Assembly: GCA_017444045.1 (NCBI GenBank)
Contig: JAFSXO010000260.1
Span: 1-15,260 of the forward strand
Source of the DNA: a bacterium
GTDB lineage: Bacteria; Vulcanimicrobiota; Xenobia; Xenobiales; Xenobiaceae
DNA length: 15,260 bases
Direction of reading: 5' to 3'
Numbering within the stretch: position 1 is the first letter of the stretch; each line of letters begins with the position of its first letter. The position numbers were made by a program, and so were the translations under genes. The notes under the pieces were generated by a model. The model searched no databases, was not told where the DNA came from, and worked only from the letters and a program-made list of their open reading frames with translations. Of the stretch, positions 6,173-13,999 are shown piece after piece.

Positions 6173-7956
6173 AGTCAGTCAGCTCCTGCAAAGTCTGGAT
6201 CCAGAATAATGCTCTGATCCTAACGCTCATCATTCTTAGCATTAATTTTTGGCTTTGGCTCTGCTGCCGCGATTATTCTGCGCTGGCCTCCGAAAGCGCC
6301 AAGCATCTGGTCAAGACCTATGAGATGCACTTTGCCTTTCTGAATGGCACAAGCTGGGCCAAGGCTCTTAACACTATAACCTATCCGCCGCTTTTTTATG
6401 TTCCGGCTGTGATCCTATACGCTATCACCGGCATCCATTCCGAGACCTTGGCCTTAGCCTCAATTTGGCCCTTCGTGCTGATTACCGCCATAGCTGTATT
6501 TGGGATCGCCAAACAGCTGCACCTGCCCCAGGCTGAGGCCATAACCGCCAGCATTCTGACGGCAGCGGCTCTGACGGTATCGCTTCAGGAGGACGGCTAC
6601 ATAATCGAATATGCCATACTAAGCCAAACCACATTAGCGCTGTATCTGTTCATGGCTTCCGATTATATGCACAAACGGCTGCCATCCCTAGCTCTGGGTG
6701 TGGTCTGCGGCTGGGGCGTGCTAACCAAATGGACCTTTGTCGCCTACTGTCCGATAGCGGTTGCCGTGAGCGCGGTTCTGTGGATAACCGAACCAGCCAA
6801 ACGGCGCAGGCGTACAGTGAATTGGCTGTTAGCGCTGACTGTTTTTATACTGCTCGCCAATATGTGGTACAGCGCTGGCCATTGGAACGCTGGCACCTCC
6901 ACGCTGGAAAGCAATTTCAAGGCCACCTTTAACCATTTTACCCATAGCCAAGCCAGCGAGATCTCTGTGCGCACCGCTCAGATTGCCAACGAAAGCCAAG
7001 CGCAGATCAGCTGCTGGGGGCCTATAGCGCTTATCGGCTTCTTAGTCTATGATATAGTGCCCGTTCATCTAACCCCGCTGATCGCCTGGGGCATAATCGC
7101 CTGCTTCGCTTACTGGGGCGTCCAGAGCAGCCCTAAACCGCACCGGCTCACAGTGATTCTTTCGCTAGCCTTCACCCTGGTGCTATTTACCTTTTATCCC
7201 TCGCAGGCACTGTTCAGCCCTCAAAAGACACTGCGGCACTTGGGGCCAGCCGTCCCGCTGGCCATGCTGGCAGCCGTATGGGGGACAGCTAAGCTCGGCA
7301 AAGGCCGGGGAATCGTTCTGGGCGCCGTTAACGCCATCGCGCTGCTAAGCGCCTTGGGCTGGGCTGCCACACCGCTTCACAGCCTGCTGACTGCCCCCTG
7401 CTTTCGCCCCGCTATTTATTCGGTTGCCTCCTGGCAGTGCCAGGATCCGCTGGGCTGGCTAAGCGCCCCCAAGCGCACAGCTATGGACGACCTGGTGCAG
7501 GATATAAAAGCGCAGGTCAGCCAGGGATTTACGCCCGTATTCTGCTTTGGCACTGTACAGGATTTTCAGCCGCTTTTGGCAGAGCTTTACGGACAAAGGG
7601 GGCCGGCGGCTGTAGCCACGATCGTTGGCGGCAAGCTGCTCTTTATCGATACCAAGACCCAGTTTACGGAACCCGACACCCCGATTTTAGACCTCAGCAA
7701 GCCGATGTATATCTATCAGGACCAGCAGTCTAGGGAAAGCAGCCCAAAAACGCCTGGCGATAAAGAATCAGTCGGCACAGGCACATCAAACCCAGAAGAA
7801 TCCGACCATCTAGACAGCCAGAATATAGCGGCACTCCGCCGCCTGCTGGCTTCAAACCGCCGCGATGCGCACAGCACTGCTGAGCTGCGTCAATATCGCA
7901 TAATCCAGCCCCGCTGGGTACACAGCTACTACCTCACAGACTCGCGCGCTAACTAG
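6169..7956 (+). CDS. Polytopic membrane protein, GT-C glycosyltransferase-like
   Basis: The product has 595 residues and starts at the ATG of an ATGA overlap, so it is translationally coupled to the flippase-like gene. A first membrane segment (about 14-32) is followed by SESAKHLVKTYEMHFAFL and then TYPPLFYVPAVILYAITG (71-88). This is the layout of the first extracytoplasmic loop of GT-C enzymes of the ArnT/PMT sort, with the typical YPPL motif. At the catalytic D-E or D-D site only S41-E42 is seen, so the activity may rest on E42 or be altered. Roughly ten more hydrophobic segments run to about residue 410. The last 170 residues are soluble, with a charged low-complexity stretch (about 520-560) that is unusual for the family. 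It probably transfers a sugar from a polyprenyl phosphate outside the inner membrane. Confidence 0.7.
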   Translation: MKSVSSCKVWIQNNALILTLIILSINFWLWLCCRDYSALASESAKHLVKTYEMHFAFLNGTSWAKALNTITYPPLFYVPAVILYAITGIHSETLALASIWPFVLITAIAVFGIAKQLHLPQAEAITASILTAAALTVSLQEDGYIIEYAILSQTTLALYLFMASDYMHKRLPSLALGVVCGWGVLTKWTFVAYCPIAVAVSAVLWITEPAKRRRRTVNWLLALTVFILLANMWYSAGHWNAGTSTLESNFKATFNHFTHSQASEISVRTAQIANESQAQISCWGPIALIGFLVYDIVPVHLTPLIAWGIIACFAYWGVQSSPKPHRLTVILSLAFTLVLFTFYPSQALFSPQKTLRHLGPAVPLAMLAAVWGTAKLGKGRGIVLGAVNAIALLSALGWAATPLHSLLTAPCFRPAIYSVASWQCQDPLGWLSAPKRTAMDDLVQDIKAQVSQGFTPVFCFGTVQDFQPLLAELYGQRGPAAVATIVGGKLLFIDTKTQFTEPDTPILDLSKPMYIYQDQQSRESSPKTPGDKESVGTGTSNPEESDHLDSQNIAALRRLLASNRRDAHSTAELRQYRIIQPRWVHSYYLTDSRAN

Positions 7957-7997
7957 CAATGGTTATAAGTTAGCGATTAGCTAACGTGTTAACATCC
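7957..7997. terminator. Short convergent intergenic region with inverted repeat
   Basis: Only 41 nt separate the two converging gene groups. They contain GTTAGC (7969-7974) and GCTAAC (7980-7985), a perfect 6-bp stem with loop GATTA. The stem is AT-rich and lacks a T-run on either side, so it would be a weak bidirectional terminator at best, but it is the only candidate between the operons. Confidence 0.35.
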
Positions 7998-8690
7998 CTA
8001 AGGATGCGGCATAAGCCCCAGTATTTCGCGAGCCAGAACCTTTACGTGACCCCAGCCGACCGGGAAAGACTGACATTTAGACTTACCGCCAATGCGATCG
8101 CCCTCGCAGGTGGGAAGCTCGCAAATCCTAGCCCGCATCTTCATGGAGCGGATGCTCATCTGATACTCGATGGGGAAGCCGCACTCATCTAAATGAAGCG
8201 CATCGAATAAATCGCGGCGAATGGCACGGAAGCCATTTATGGTGTCGGTAACATACGGACCGCGCCGGAAAAGAAAATTAGCGACAAAGGTTAAAGCCCT
8301 ATTCACCCAAGCCCGCGGACGAAACGCCGAATCGTCTTCCTCATTGCGCGCTCCAGGAGCGAAGCGGGAGGCAATCGCCAAATCGGCCCCGTCTTCTATG
8401 AGCTTAACTAACCGCATAATATCGTAAGGATCTTCGTTGCCATCGGGGGAATAAAAAACCATCAGATCGCCGGTAGTGTGCTTTGCCCCCACCCTAAACG
8501 CTTCACCGCGGCCACGGCGCTCCTGCCCCAAGACATCGATGCCATGATCTAAAAAAAGCTTTACCGTGCCATCATCAGAACCGCCATCGACGACCAGAAC
8601 CTCGTCGAATTCCTGTAAAGGCAGGACCGGCAGAAGAGCCTGGGAGCCTTCTATCTCATTAAAGGTTAAAATAATTAAAGATTTGCGCAT
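7998..8690 (-). CDS. Family 2 glycosyltransferase (polyprenyl-phosphate sugar synthase-like)
   Basis: The product has 230 residues from the ATG at 8690. An in-frame TTG at 8714, with an AGG 6 nt upstream of it, would add eight residues; the ATG is preferred because MRKSLIILTFNE begins as GT2 proteins usually do. Visible GT2 features are the first strand SLIILTFNE, then EVLVVDGGSDDGT (30-42) that binds the nucleotide-sugar, RRGRGEAFRVGAKHTTGDLMVF, and SPDGNEDP (81-88) in the place of the DxD metal site. Then follow ASRF and GFRAIRRDLF. No C-terminal membrane segments are present, as in short DPM1-like enzymes, which put a sugar on polyprenyl phosphate at the cytoplasmic face. It could thus supply donor to the GT-C enzymes nearby. 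It lies 66 nt after the gene upstream, the loosest junction in its operon. Confidence 0.88.
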   Translation of the reverse strand: MRKSLIILTFNEIEGSQALLPVLPLQEFDEVLVVDGGSDDGTVKLFLDHGIDVLGQERRGRGEAFRVGAKHTTGDLMVFYSPDGNEDPYDIMRLVKLIEDGADLAIASRFAPGARNEEDDSAFRPRAWVNRALTFVANFLFRRGPYVTDTINGFRAIRRDLFDALHLDECGFPIEYQMSIRSMKMRARICELPTCEGDRIGGKSKCQSFPVGWGHVKVLAREILGLMPHP

Positions 8691-8739
8691 AATGATTCGT
8701 TCGCGCAAAAGCAAGGCGAACCTGCCCTAACGCCTTTCT

Positions 8740-8753
8740 GTCACCGGTGTGAC
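8740..8753. repeat. Short inverted repeat between the polytopic protein gene and the GT2 gene
   Basis: GTCAC (8740-8744) and GTGAC (8749-8753) form a 5-bp stem with a CGGT loop on the plus strand (ACCG in the leftward transcript). It begins just past the stop of the polytopic protein gene. No T-run follows, so it may be an intercistronic stabiliser or chance. Confidence 0.25.
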
Positions 8754-8756
8754 TTC

Positions 8757-10652
8757 CTATATAAGCTGGAATACCGCCATATTAAACTCCTGCGGCTGAT
8801 TATCGCGCCCATATACATATTCCTTGGAATAGGCGACAGGTGCCCCAAAATGCTTTTCCATGGCATCCAGGATCTTCTGATAATGCGAGGAGCCATTTTC
8901 AGGGCTGATCTGATAGCAGCCGCGCTCATGGATTACAGCATAATGCACCGCCGAATCCCTGACTACATAATTGTAGTCCTCTTCAGTAAACAGTCCAGGG
9001 TCCTCCGGCTTCACATTGAGCGCTTCCATAAAATCCAAAAATGTGTTCTGCGGCTTGCCCTCAAAAATGCGCTTAGTGTAGAACTCGATATCGCCCGGCG
9101 GGAAGCCCGGCGGAGTCGCTCCGTCTGACCAGCCCAGCAAAAGCTTCTGCTCATGGGCAATCTGATAATACTGCAGAGAATCGCCAGTGCGGAAGGGAAT
9201 CTCAGCAATACAGCAGCGCTTCTCCTTGGCCAGCTGATAATAATAATCCGGGATCTCGATGCGAGATGTAGGCAGAGGCAAAGCCCCGCAGACATTCAGG
9301 CTGTGCAGGGAAATAATCGCCAGCAGAGCCACATAAACACCCTTAAGAAATGCTGGGAAACGCAGCAGATCAAAGATCTTGCGGGTACAGGCCCCAGCCA
9401 GAATGCCCGCACAGATCAGCATCATGGCCGACATGCGCACCGGAGAAAACAGCCGGGCAAATGCGGGAACATACTTAAACAGAATAATGTACGGAGAAGC
9501 GATTCCGCCGCTGTCATACGCCACATAGCTGCCGGTAAAGCCATCCTTTATATAAGGGCCCAAGGTCAGCACATAAAAGAACACCATGCCAGCAGCCCAC
9601 GGAAGCAAGGCTCCCGGCCGACAGCTATTATCGCTCTGCTCCCTCTTTACGAAGGCCAGCGGCCAGGCCAGCAAGGCCAGAGCGGAAAACATCCAGGGCA
9701 GGCAGCGAGAATAGTGGGGCATGAAGGCGTACTGCCAGGGCAAAGAATCCGTACGAAAGCGCTGCAGAGAGTTGAGCAGAGGATCGTTCTGCTTCAGAAC
9801 GGTCTCGATGTTTGGCGAGGTAAGCTCCTCTAAGGTCAGAAAATCCCGTCCCCACATCATTTCCGGCAGATGCTGGCCCCGACCCGAGCGCTCCACATAC
9901 GAGCTGACAAAGGGGAAGGTACCTATCAGCGCCAGGACTCCCGCTAAAATTCCAAACAGCAGGCGCCTGACATTAATGCGCCCATACGCCGGCGAGACTA
10001 CGCCCCAGCCTATAAATATAACCGTAAAGAAAAACGCGGCCATACCATAGTACAAATAAAAGGCAGAGGTTATGGCTCCCCAAAAGCCAGTCCAGGCCAT
10101 ATTGGCAAAACAAGGCCGGCGCCAAAGCGCACACAGATAAAACACATAGAGAATGAGCGGGAATATAATAGCCTGGCGGATCCGGCCGATGCTTATCTCG
10201 TATAGGCTGTAGGGCGATATCGCTATGACCAGCGCGCAGGCCAAAGCTCCGGCGCGGGAATTAAGCCACTGACGTCCCAGATAATAGCCGCACACTCCGT
10301 TCAGGGTTAGCACCAGCAGGCACTTAATATTGTAATGGAGCACATAGCCGAACAGCAGCTCCAGGGGCCAGGACATAACCTCAAGATCGAAGAGATTGCC
10401 AGTTTCGGGATAGCATCCGGCTACAGCGCTAACCCAAAGCGCGTATTTCCACGACGCCGACGAGGTCCACGCCTCGACAAGCATCTTCTTCATCCACCAA
10501 AAGCGCCAAAGCCAGCCTTCGAGTTCTCCGGAACCAACGAACCAGGTGCTCCACATACCATTCAGATCGCGGAGCTGGATAAGCCCGACGATTAAAAACA
10601 GCAAAAATACGCCACAAAAAGGTCCCCAGCGCGAATTAATCAGTCTATTCAC
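8757..10652 (-). CDS. Large polytopic membrane protein, YfhO/GT-C glycosyltransferase-like
   Basis: The chosen start is GTG at 10652, which overlaps the upstream stop by 8 nt and has GGGGAG about 11 nt upstream. The frame stays open to 10718 but would then overlap the previous gene by 74 nt. The product has 631 residues. The first membrane segment (about residues 12-28, GVFLLFLIVGLIQL) is followed by a loop of about 70 residues, then about eleven more hydrophobic segments to roughly residue 470 and a soluble C-terminal domain of about 160 residues. Loop motifs such as AISPYSLYEISIGRIRQAIIFPLILY (re-entrant type) and FARLFSPVRMSAMMLICAGILAG are typical of bacterial YfhO-like and uncharacterised GT-C proteins. 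These are thought to act on lipid-linked sugars outside the membrane. The acceptor is unknown. Family-level assignment is moderate; polytopic membrane location is certain. Confidence 0.75.
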   Translation of the reverse strand: MNRLINSRWGPFCGVFLLFLIVGLIQLRDLNGMWSTWFVGSGELEGWLWRFWWMKKMLVEAWTSSASWKYALWVSAVAGCYPETGNLFDLEVMSWPLELLFGYVLHYNIKCLLVLTLNGVCGYYLGRQWLNSRAGALACALVIAISPYSLYEISIGRIRQAIIFPLILYVFYLCALWRRPCFANMAWTGFWGAITSAFYLYYGMAAFFFTVIFIGWGVVSPAYGRINVRRLLFGILAGVLALIGTFPFVSSYVERSGRGQHLPEMMWGRDFLTLEELTSPNIETVLKQNDPLLNSLQRFRTDSLPWQYAFMPHYSRCLPWMFSALALLAWPLAFVKREQSDNSCRPGALLPWAAGMVFFYVLTLGPYIKDGFTGSYVAYDSGGIASPYIILFKYVPAFARLFSPVRMSAMMLICAGILAGACTRKIFDLLRFPAFLKGVYVALLAIISLHSLNVCGALPLPTSRIEIPDYYYQLAKEKRCCIAEIPFRTGDSLQYYQIAHEQKLLLGWSDGATPPGFPPGDIEFYTKRIFEGKPQNTFLDFMEALNVKPEDPGLFTEEDYNYVVRDSAVHYAVIHERGCYQISPENGSSHYQKILDAMEKHFGAPVAYSKEYVYGRDNQPQEFNMAVFQLI

Positions 10653-11706
10653 AGCGCAAACGGCTCCCCAAACGGGCAGAGTGGTAACGCTCACCCAGCC
10701 AGGCTTCCAAATAGGCACTAACTGTCATACCCGTCATATTCGGCTGCCAATGCAAATCGGGATACATCTGGTTAATGCGCAAAAACCTATCTTCAAACTC
10801 TATCATATTAACGTCATCTGTCCATCCGGTAGCGCCGGCGTAAAGCACAGGCGGCCTGCCCATAGCCTTTTCGGCCATCTGCAAATGGACATCAGGAGCG
10901 TTATAGGCCGAACCAACCAAAAGAATTATTCCGCCATCTCCGCGCTCCAAAAGCAAATCCAGCTCATAGGGCTCAAAGCATTCCTCCGGAGTTTTCAGCA
11001 CCAGCGCCCAAAGCCGAGGCAATAGCCGGTGAAGTCCTTCTTCAAGCTGCCAAACATTGGATTTGCCCTGACGGAAGTCGATCCATCCCAACTGTTCAGA
11101 GCTGGCAGGCGGAACAATAAACAGCATGCTGGGATTAGTATTAATAATAAAAGGAAGCCCTTCTACGCTGCTCTTGGAGAAGCTGGACAGGACGACAAAA
11201 TCTAGATACTTCTGCCACGGCAGCAGAGGCGAAGCCTGCAGCTCGCGAACAGCCATGCCATTCCAATTGCTGTAAGCTAAGTCGGCGGACAGTCCGACAT
11301 CGTACAGGAAATTCACAACTCCGTCGCGGCTAGATTTAGGCATACGCGCCGACCATTCAGTCTCAGAGTATTCAGTTCCCCGGCGCGGTGATTTGCCTCG
11401 GCTGCTGGATGTTGGCCGAGACAGCAGCCCCCAAATCATCTGTCCTTTGCCAAACGACAGATTGCTTCTGGCCCGAGTGATTAAATCAATTCCGGCAGAC
11501 TCTGGCCCGCTGAGAAAATTAACCGCATCCAGCACTTCATGCTCAGAAAGCACCAGGCTGCTATACGGCTCTGCGGGGTGCACTTCTAAGCCAGCTATTA
11601 CTTCATCCTGATGAAATGCATAATAGCAAAGCACCCAGCCCAGCAATACAAACTGAAGGATGGCCAAGACGAGCAAAAAACGTACGCTGAGCTGCGGAAT
11701 CCTCAT
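10645..11706 (-). CDS. Unrecognised membrane-anchored protein, possibly SGNH/AlgX-like
   Basis: The product has 353 residues and starts at the ATG of an ATGA overlap with the gene upstream. One N-terminal hydrophobic segment (about 9-28, RFLLVLAILQFVLLGWVLCYY) should anchor it with the rest outside the cytoplasm. I do not recognise the family with confidence. The polar middle (about 75-125) has a Ser/Arg-rich patch. The second half has alternating strands and helices: FIINTNPSMLFIVPPASSE, ELDLLLERGDGGIILLVGS, then NMIEFEDRFLRINQMYP and DLHWQPNMTGMTVSAYLEAWL at the end. The D-L-H-W followed by Gly resembles the D-H-W segment of AlgJ/AlgX-type acetylation proteins and block V of SGNH hydrolases, which would fit the SGNH-like gene two places upstream. 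This is a tentative reading; no clear GDS-type nucleophile motif is present. Its position inside the coupled operon argues that it belongs to the same machine. Confidence 0.7.
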   Translation of the reverse strand: MRIPQLSVRFLLVLAILQFVLLGWVLCYYAFHQDEVIAGLEVHPAEPYSSLVLSEHEVLDAVNFLSGPESAGIDLITRARSNLSFGKGQMIWGLLSRPTSSSRGKSPRRGTEYSETEWSARMPKSSRDGVVNFLYDVGLSADLAYSNWNGMAVRELQASPLLPWQKYLDFVVLSSFSKSSVEGLPFIINTNPSMLFIVPPASSEQLGWIDFRQGKSNVWQLEEGLHRLLPRLWALVLKTPEECFEPYELDLLLERGDGGIILLVGSAYNAPDVHLQMAEKAMGRPPVLYAGATGWTDDVNMIEFEDRFLRINQMYPDLHWQPNMTGMTVSAYLEAWLGERYHSARLGSRLRCE

Positions 11707-12941
11707 ACTCCTGCTACCTCTTTGCCGGCCTCTTTATAGCGGGGAGACGGTACCTCACCATCTTCGGCCCGCGTCAGCAAAATCAGGGGGAAGGCTCCAT
11801 GAGCCGCCATATCCCGCAAGGACTGGCACCAATCCTGTATGCCGAGCAGATGGGGCAGCACCCCAACCTCGTAACGCGCGGTCACATCAAAAATCACCGC
11901 AGACAGCCCGGGCTTTCTGTCGGACAAGCGCCTCGCCTGTCTCAAAAAATCCTCACAGAACATACCCTCGCCCTTTGTAAAGGCCAAACGGCTCAGGCAC
12001 TTATCCAGATGCTTAGAATTGCTGCGAATCTTAGCGATGTACTCATGAGGCTCGGTATCAGCTCCACCGATTAGCTCATGGACCAGCTTGGCCTCATCAA
12101 AGAAGGAAGAGACAACTATAATCCTTCCCTCCGTCTGATCAAGCAGCTCGATAATTATCGCGTTGATAGCCTCAGATATAGGCCGCGACACCTCGGCAAT
12201 ATGCAGCCCAGGCTCCAGGCTTAACCCTAGCGAAGGCAGGATAGCTTTGGCGGCAAGGCGTTTCCATTGCCAGGGCACCAAAGGGTTGCGATGAGGTGCC
12301 AACGCCTGCACAAAGCGGCCGTCAGCTCCAGCTTCTGGCTCCGCACTTATAGCCTTCTCCTGAGCACTCCCTCTCACAAAGCGCTGCTGATGCGTCAGGG
12401 GTACACTATCGGCATCCCAGCCATCAGCACCCGAAGCATCGCTATCGTCAGGGGCAACGACACGCGTCACCACCCCCACCCCGGCAGCTTCTTCAGCGGC
12501 GAGGTCAGAAAATCGCAAGGGCGCAGACAGCACCTTCGGAGCTACGGCAGCTCTTCTTTCCCTTTCGCTCAAAATAAGCTCTAAATCATTGACCGGCCAG
12601 GTTAGCGCCAGAAAAACCAACGTCACAAACACGGCAAACATACCCGCGCGCCATTCCTCGCGCGGCGCCCTTTGCACTATATATTCAGAAGGATAGCTTA
12701 AAACAGGCTTATAGAAGGCGCTATTGATAAAATCGCTGTTCAGCAAACTATCCTCCAGTTCTTTGTCGAACTGAGCTGAGGATTTTGCCTCGGTCTTGGC
12801 GCTGCCAGCGCTGTCAGCAGACGGTTCGGGGGCCATTGGAACCCCCTGTGCCCAGCTAGGGAAAGGCGTTAAGCAGACAAGAATACCCACGCCTACAACC
12901 AGCAGGCCCAGCCACTTAAGCTTACAGTTAAAAAAGCTCAT
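11703..12941 (-). CDS. Membrane-anchored protein with degenerate DnaB/RecA-like domain (paralogue-like B)
   Basis: The ATG at 12941 overlaps the upstream stop (ATGA), and a GTG at 12953 is less likely. The product has 412 residues. A signal peptide ends at PFPSWA-QG (cleavage after about A31). An extracytoplasmic stretch runs to about 95, a membrane segment (about 99-116, AGMFAVFVTLVFLALTW) follows, and then a charged linker leads to a C-terminal domain at about 225-395, predicted cytoplasmic. That domain follows the DnaB helicase core in order: LEPGLHIAEVSRPISEAINA (242-261) aligns by eye with the Walker A region xARPSMGKTxxA, keeping R-P but with S-E-A for G-K-T. Next come RIIVVSSFFDEAKLVHELI, RLSDRKPGLSAVIFDV (Walker B-like strand, D352) and a last strand FPLILLTRA. 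It probably cannot hydrolyse ATP in the usual way. The same architecture is found in the gene at 14000-15181. Fold resemblance is my inference from pattern, not a search. Confidence 0.72.
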   Translation of the reverse strand: MSFFNCKLKWLGLLVVGVGILVCLTPFPSWAQGVPMAPEPSADSAGSAKTEAKSSAQFDKELEDSLLNSDFINSAFYKPVLSYPSEYIVQRAPREEWRAGMFAVFVTLVFLALTWPVNDLELILSERERRAAVAPKVLSAPLRFSDLAAEEAAGVGVVTRVVAPDDSDASGADGWDADSVPLTHQQRFVRGSAQEKAISAEPEAGADGRFVQALAPHRNPLVPWQWKRLAAKAILPSLGLSLEPGLHIAEVSRPISEAINAIIIELLDQTEGRIIVVSSFFDEAKLVHELIGGADTEPHEYIAKIRSNSKHLDKCLSRLAFTKGEGMFCEDFLRQARRLSDRKPGLSAVIFDVTARYEVGVLPHLLGIQDWCQSLRDMAAHGAFPLILLTRAEDGEVPSPRYKEAGKEVAGV

Positions 12942-13996
12942 AATTTGTGCCACCCGCGTTTCTGCATTTCTGACATTATCGTAAGTGCTATCAGCTCATA
13001 TCCCTTCGCATTGGGATGAAAATCCTTGTCAAACAGCACCTTAGCGTCTGCATTCATCATACTGTGCAGATCGATATAAACAGCCCCAGAGGCCTGCGCT
13101 GTCTCCTGCATTATAAACCGATACTCATCAGCTATGTATGAAGCAGCTCCAGACCGATAGGGCAGCCCCAGAATTACCAGCTTAGCTCCGTCGCTTTTAG
13201 CTATCGAAGCGAACCACTGCAGATTACTGCGGAATTCATCCTTAGATACTCTCAGCTTGCTGTATTTATAATCAGCGGGCGGAAGTCCATAGGTATTGTA
13301 GCGCAGAGCGTCACAATGCTGCCAATATCTGTAAAGCTCACTGCGACTTAGCAGCAGATCCAGGCTGCGCAGGAAAGCCCAAGAGCTTACCCTTTCACTG
13401 TCGGCATAGTCCTCCGGCATAATATCGGCATTGCCAAAGCCGAGCACATAAACGTCTGGCTCGAAGGATCTGCCCACTAGCCGCGCCCATTCGCGGCTCT
13501 GGTAGGAGGTCCACCCTGGACAGCCGGCATTTAAAACCTGGATATTTTTAGAAACATGCAAGGACAGCAAATAGCGAAACAGCTTGCGTTCATAGGTATC
13601 AGCGTCATTAACTCCATATCCAAAGGTTAGCTCATCGCCCAAGCACAGCACCCGCCATTGGCGATCTTCCTTGCTCTGGGCGGTCTCAGGGTTGCGCATT
13701 CCCCAAGAATTGGTAGTGACCTGAAAAAGGCGCATCTCATTGGGACCGGGATCATCGCAGGCTCGCTGGGCGTGAACAGCCAGCCCTTTGAAATGCGGTC
13801 GCAGTTCCCAAAACAGCGTGGGATGTGGGCGATACAGCTCCCAAGTTACAGGCCTCTGAGGCTGGGGAGCATAGCGGGCTGCCCGACGCAGGCTAGCTTC
13901 GGCGGTGATTACCCAAACCGCCAGTCCCAGCAGCAGCGCCGTTGCTATCCACAGCATCCTATGCTTGGTAAAATACAGGCGTATCCCGGAGACCAC
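12938..13996 (-). CDS. SGNH/GDSL-hydrolase-like membrane-anchored protein with substituted catalytic residues
   Basis: The product has 352 residues from GTG 13996, 3 nt past the upstream stop and with AGAGGAAG upstream. An N-terminal membrane segment (about 14-32) places the rest outside. The fold shows: WRVLCLGDELTFGYGVND (114-131, block I), QVLNAGCPGWTSYQ (153-166, block II), DVYVLGFGNADIM (181-193, block III), LVILGLPYRSG, and DFHPNAKGYELIA (325-337, block V). In active members block I is GDSxTxG, block III GxND and block V DxxH. Here the nucleophile Ser is E122, block III reads G-N-A-D, and the residue three before H327 is K324, though D323 and D325 flank it. Block II and His are kept. 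SGNH proteins with this layout often deacetylate or acetylate glycans. This one may be a pseudo-enzyme that binds a glycan or partner. Confidence 0.85.
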   Translation of the reverse strand: MVSGIRLYFTKHRMLWIATALLLGLAVWVITAEASLRRAARYAPQPQRPVTWELYRPHPTLFWELRPHFKGLAVHAQRACDDPGPNEMRLFQVTTNSWGMRNPETAQSKEDRQWRVLCLGDELTFGYGVNDADTYERKLFRYLLSLHVSKNIQVLNAGCPGWTSYQSREWARLVGRSFEPDVYVLGFGNADIMPEDYADSERVSSWAFLRSLDLLLSRSELYRYWQHCDALRYNTYGLPPADYKYSKLRVSKDEFRSNLQWFASIAKSDGAKLVILGLPYRSGAASYIADEYRFIMQETAQASGAVYIDLHSMMNADAKVLFDKDFHPNAKGYELIALTIMSEMQKRGWHKL

Positions 13997-13999
13997 AGC

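Noticed and set aside
675..7986. TAGCTAACG seen both in the divergent spacer (675-683) and at the convergent junction (7978-7986)
   Set aside because: A 9-mer occurring twice in 15 kb of this composition can be chance; no wider match surrounds the copies.
9153..9833. 226-codon open frame on the plus strand
   Set aside because: It lies wholly antisense to the polytopic YfhO/GT-C-like gene, its product is Gln/Arg/His-rich without domain or membrane pattern, and the opposite strand codes a coherent membrane protein.
10653..10718. Extended N-terminus of the polytopic protein gene (22 more codons)
   Set aside because: It lies inside the previous gene's end and would need a 74-nt overlap; the GTG at 10652 gives an 8-nt overlap and a family-like hydrophobic start.
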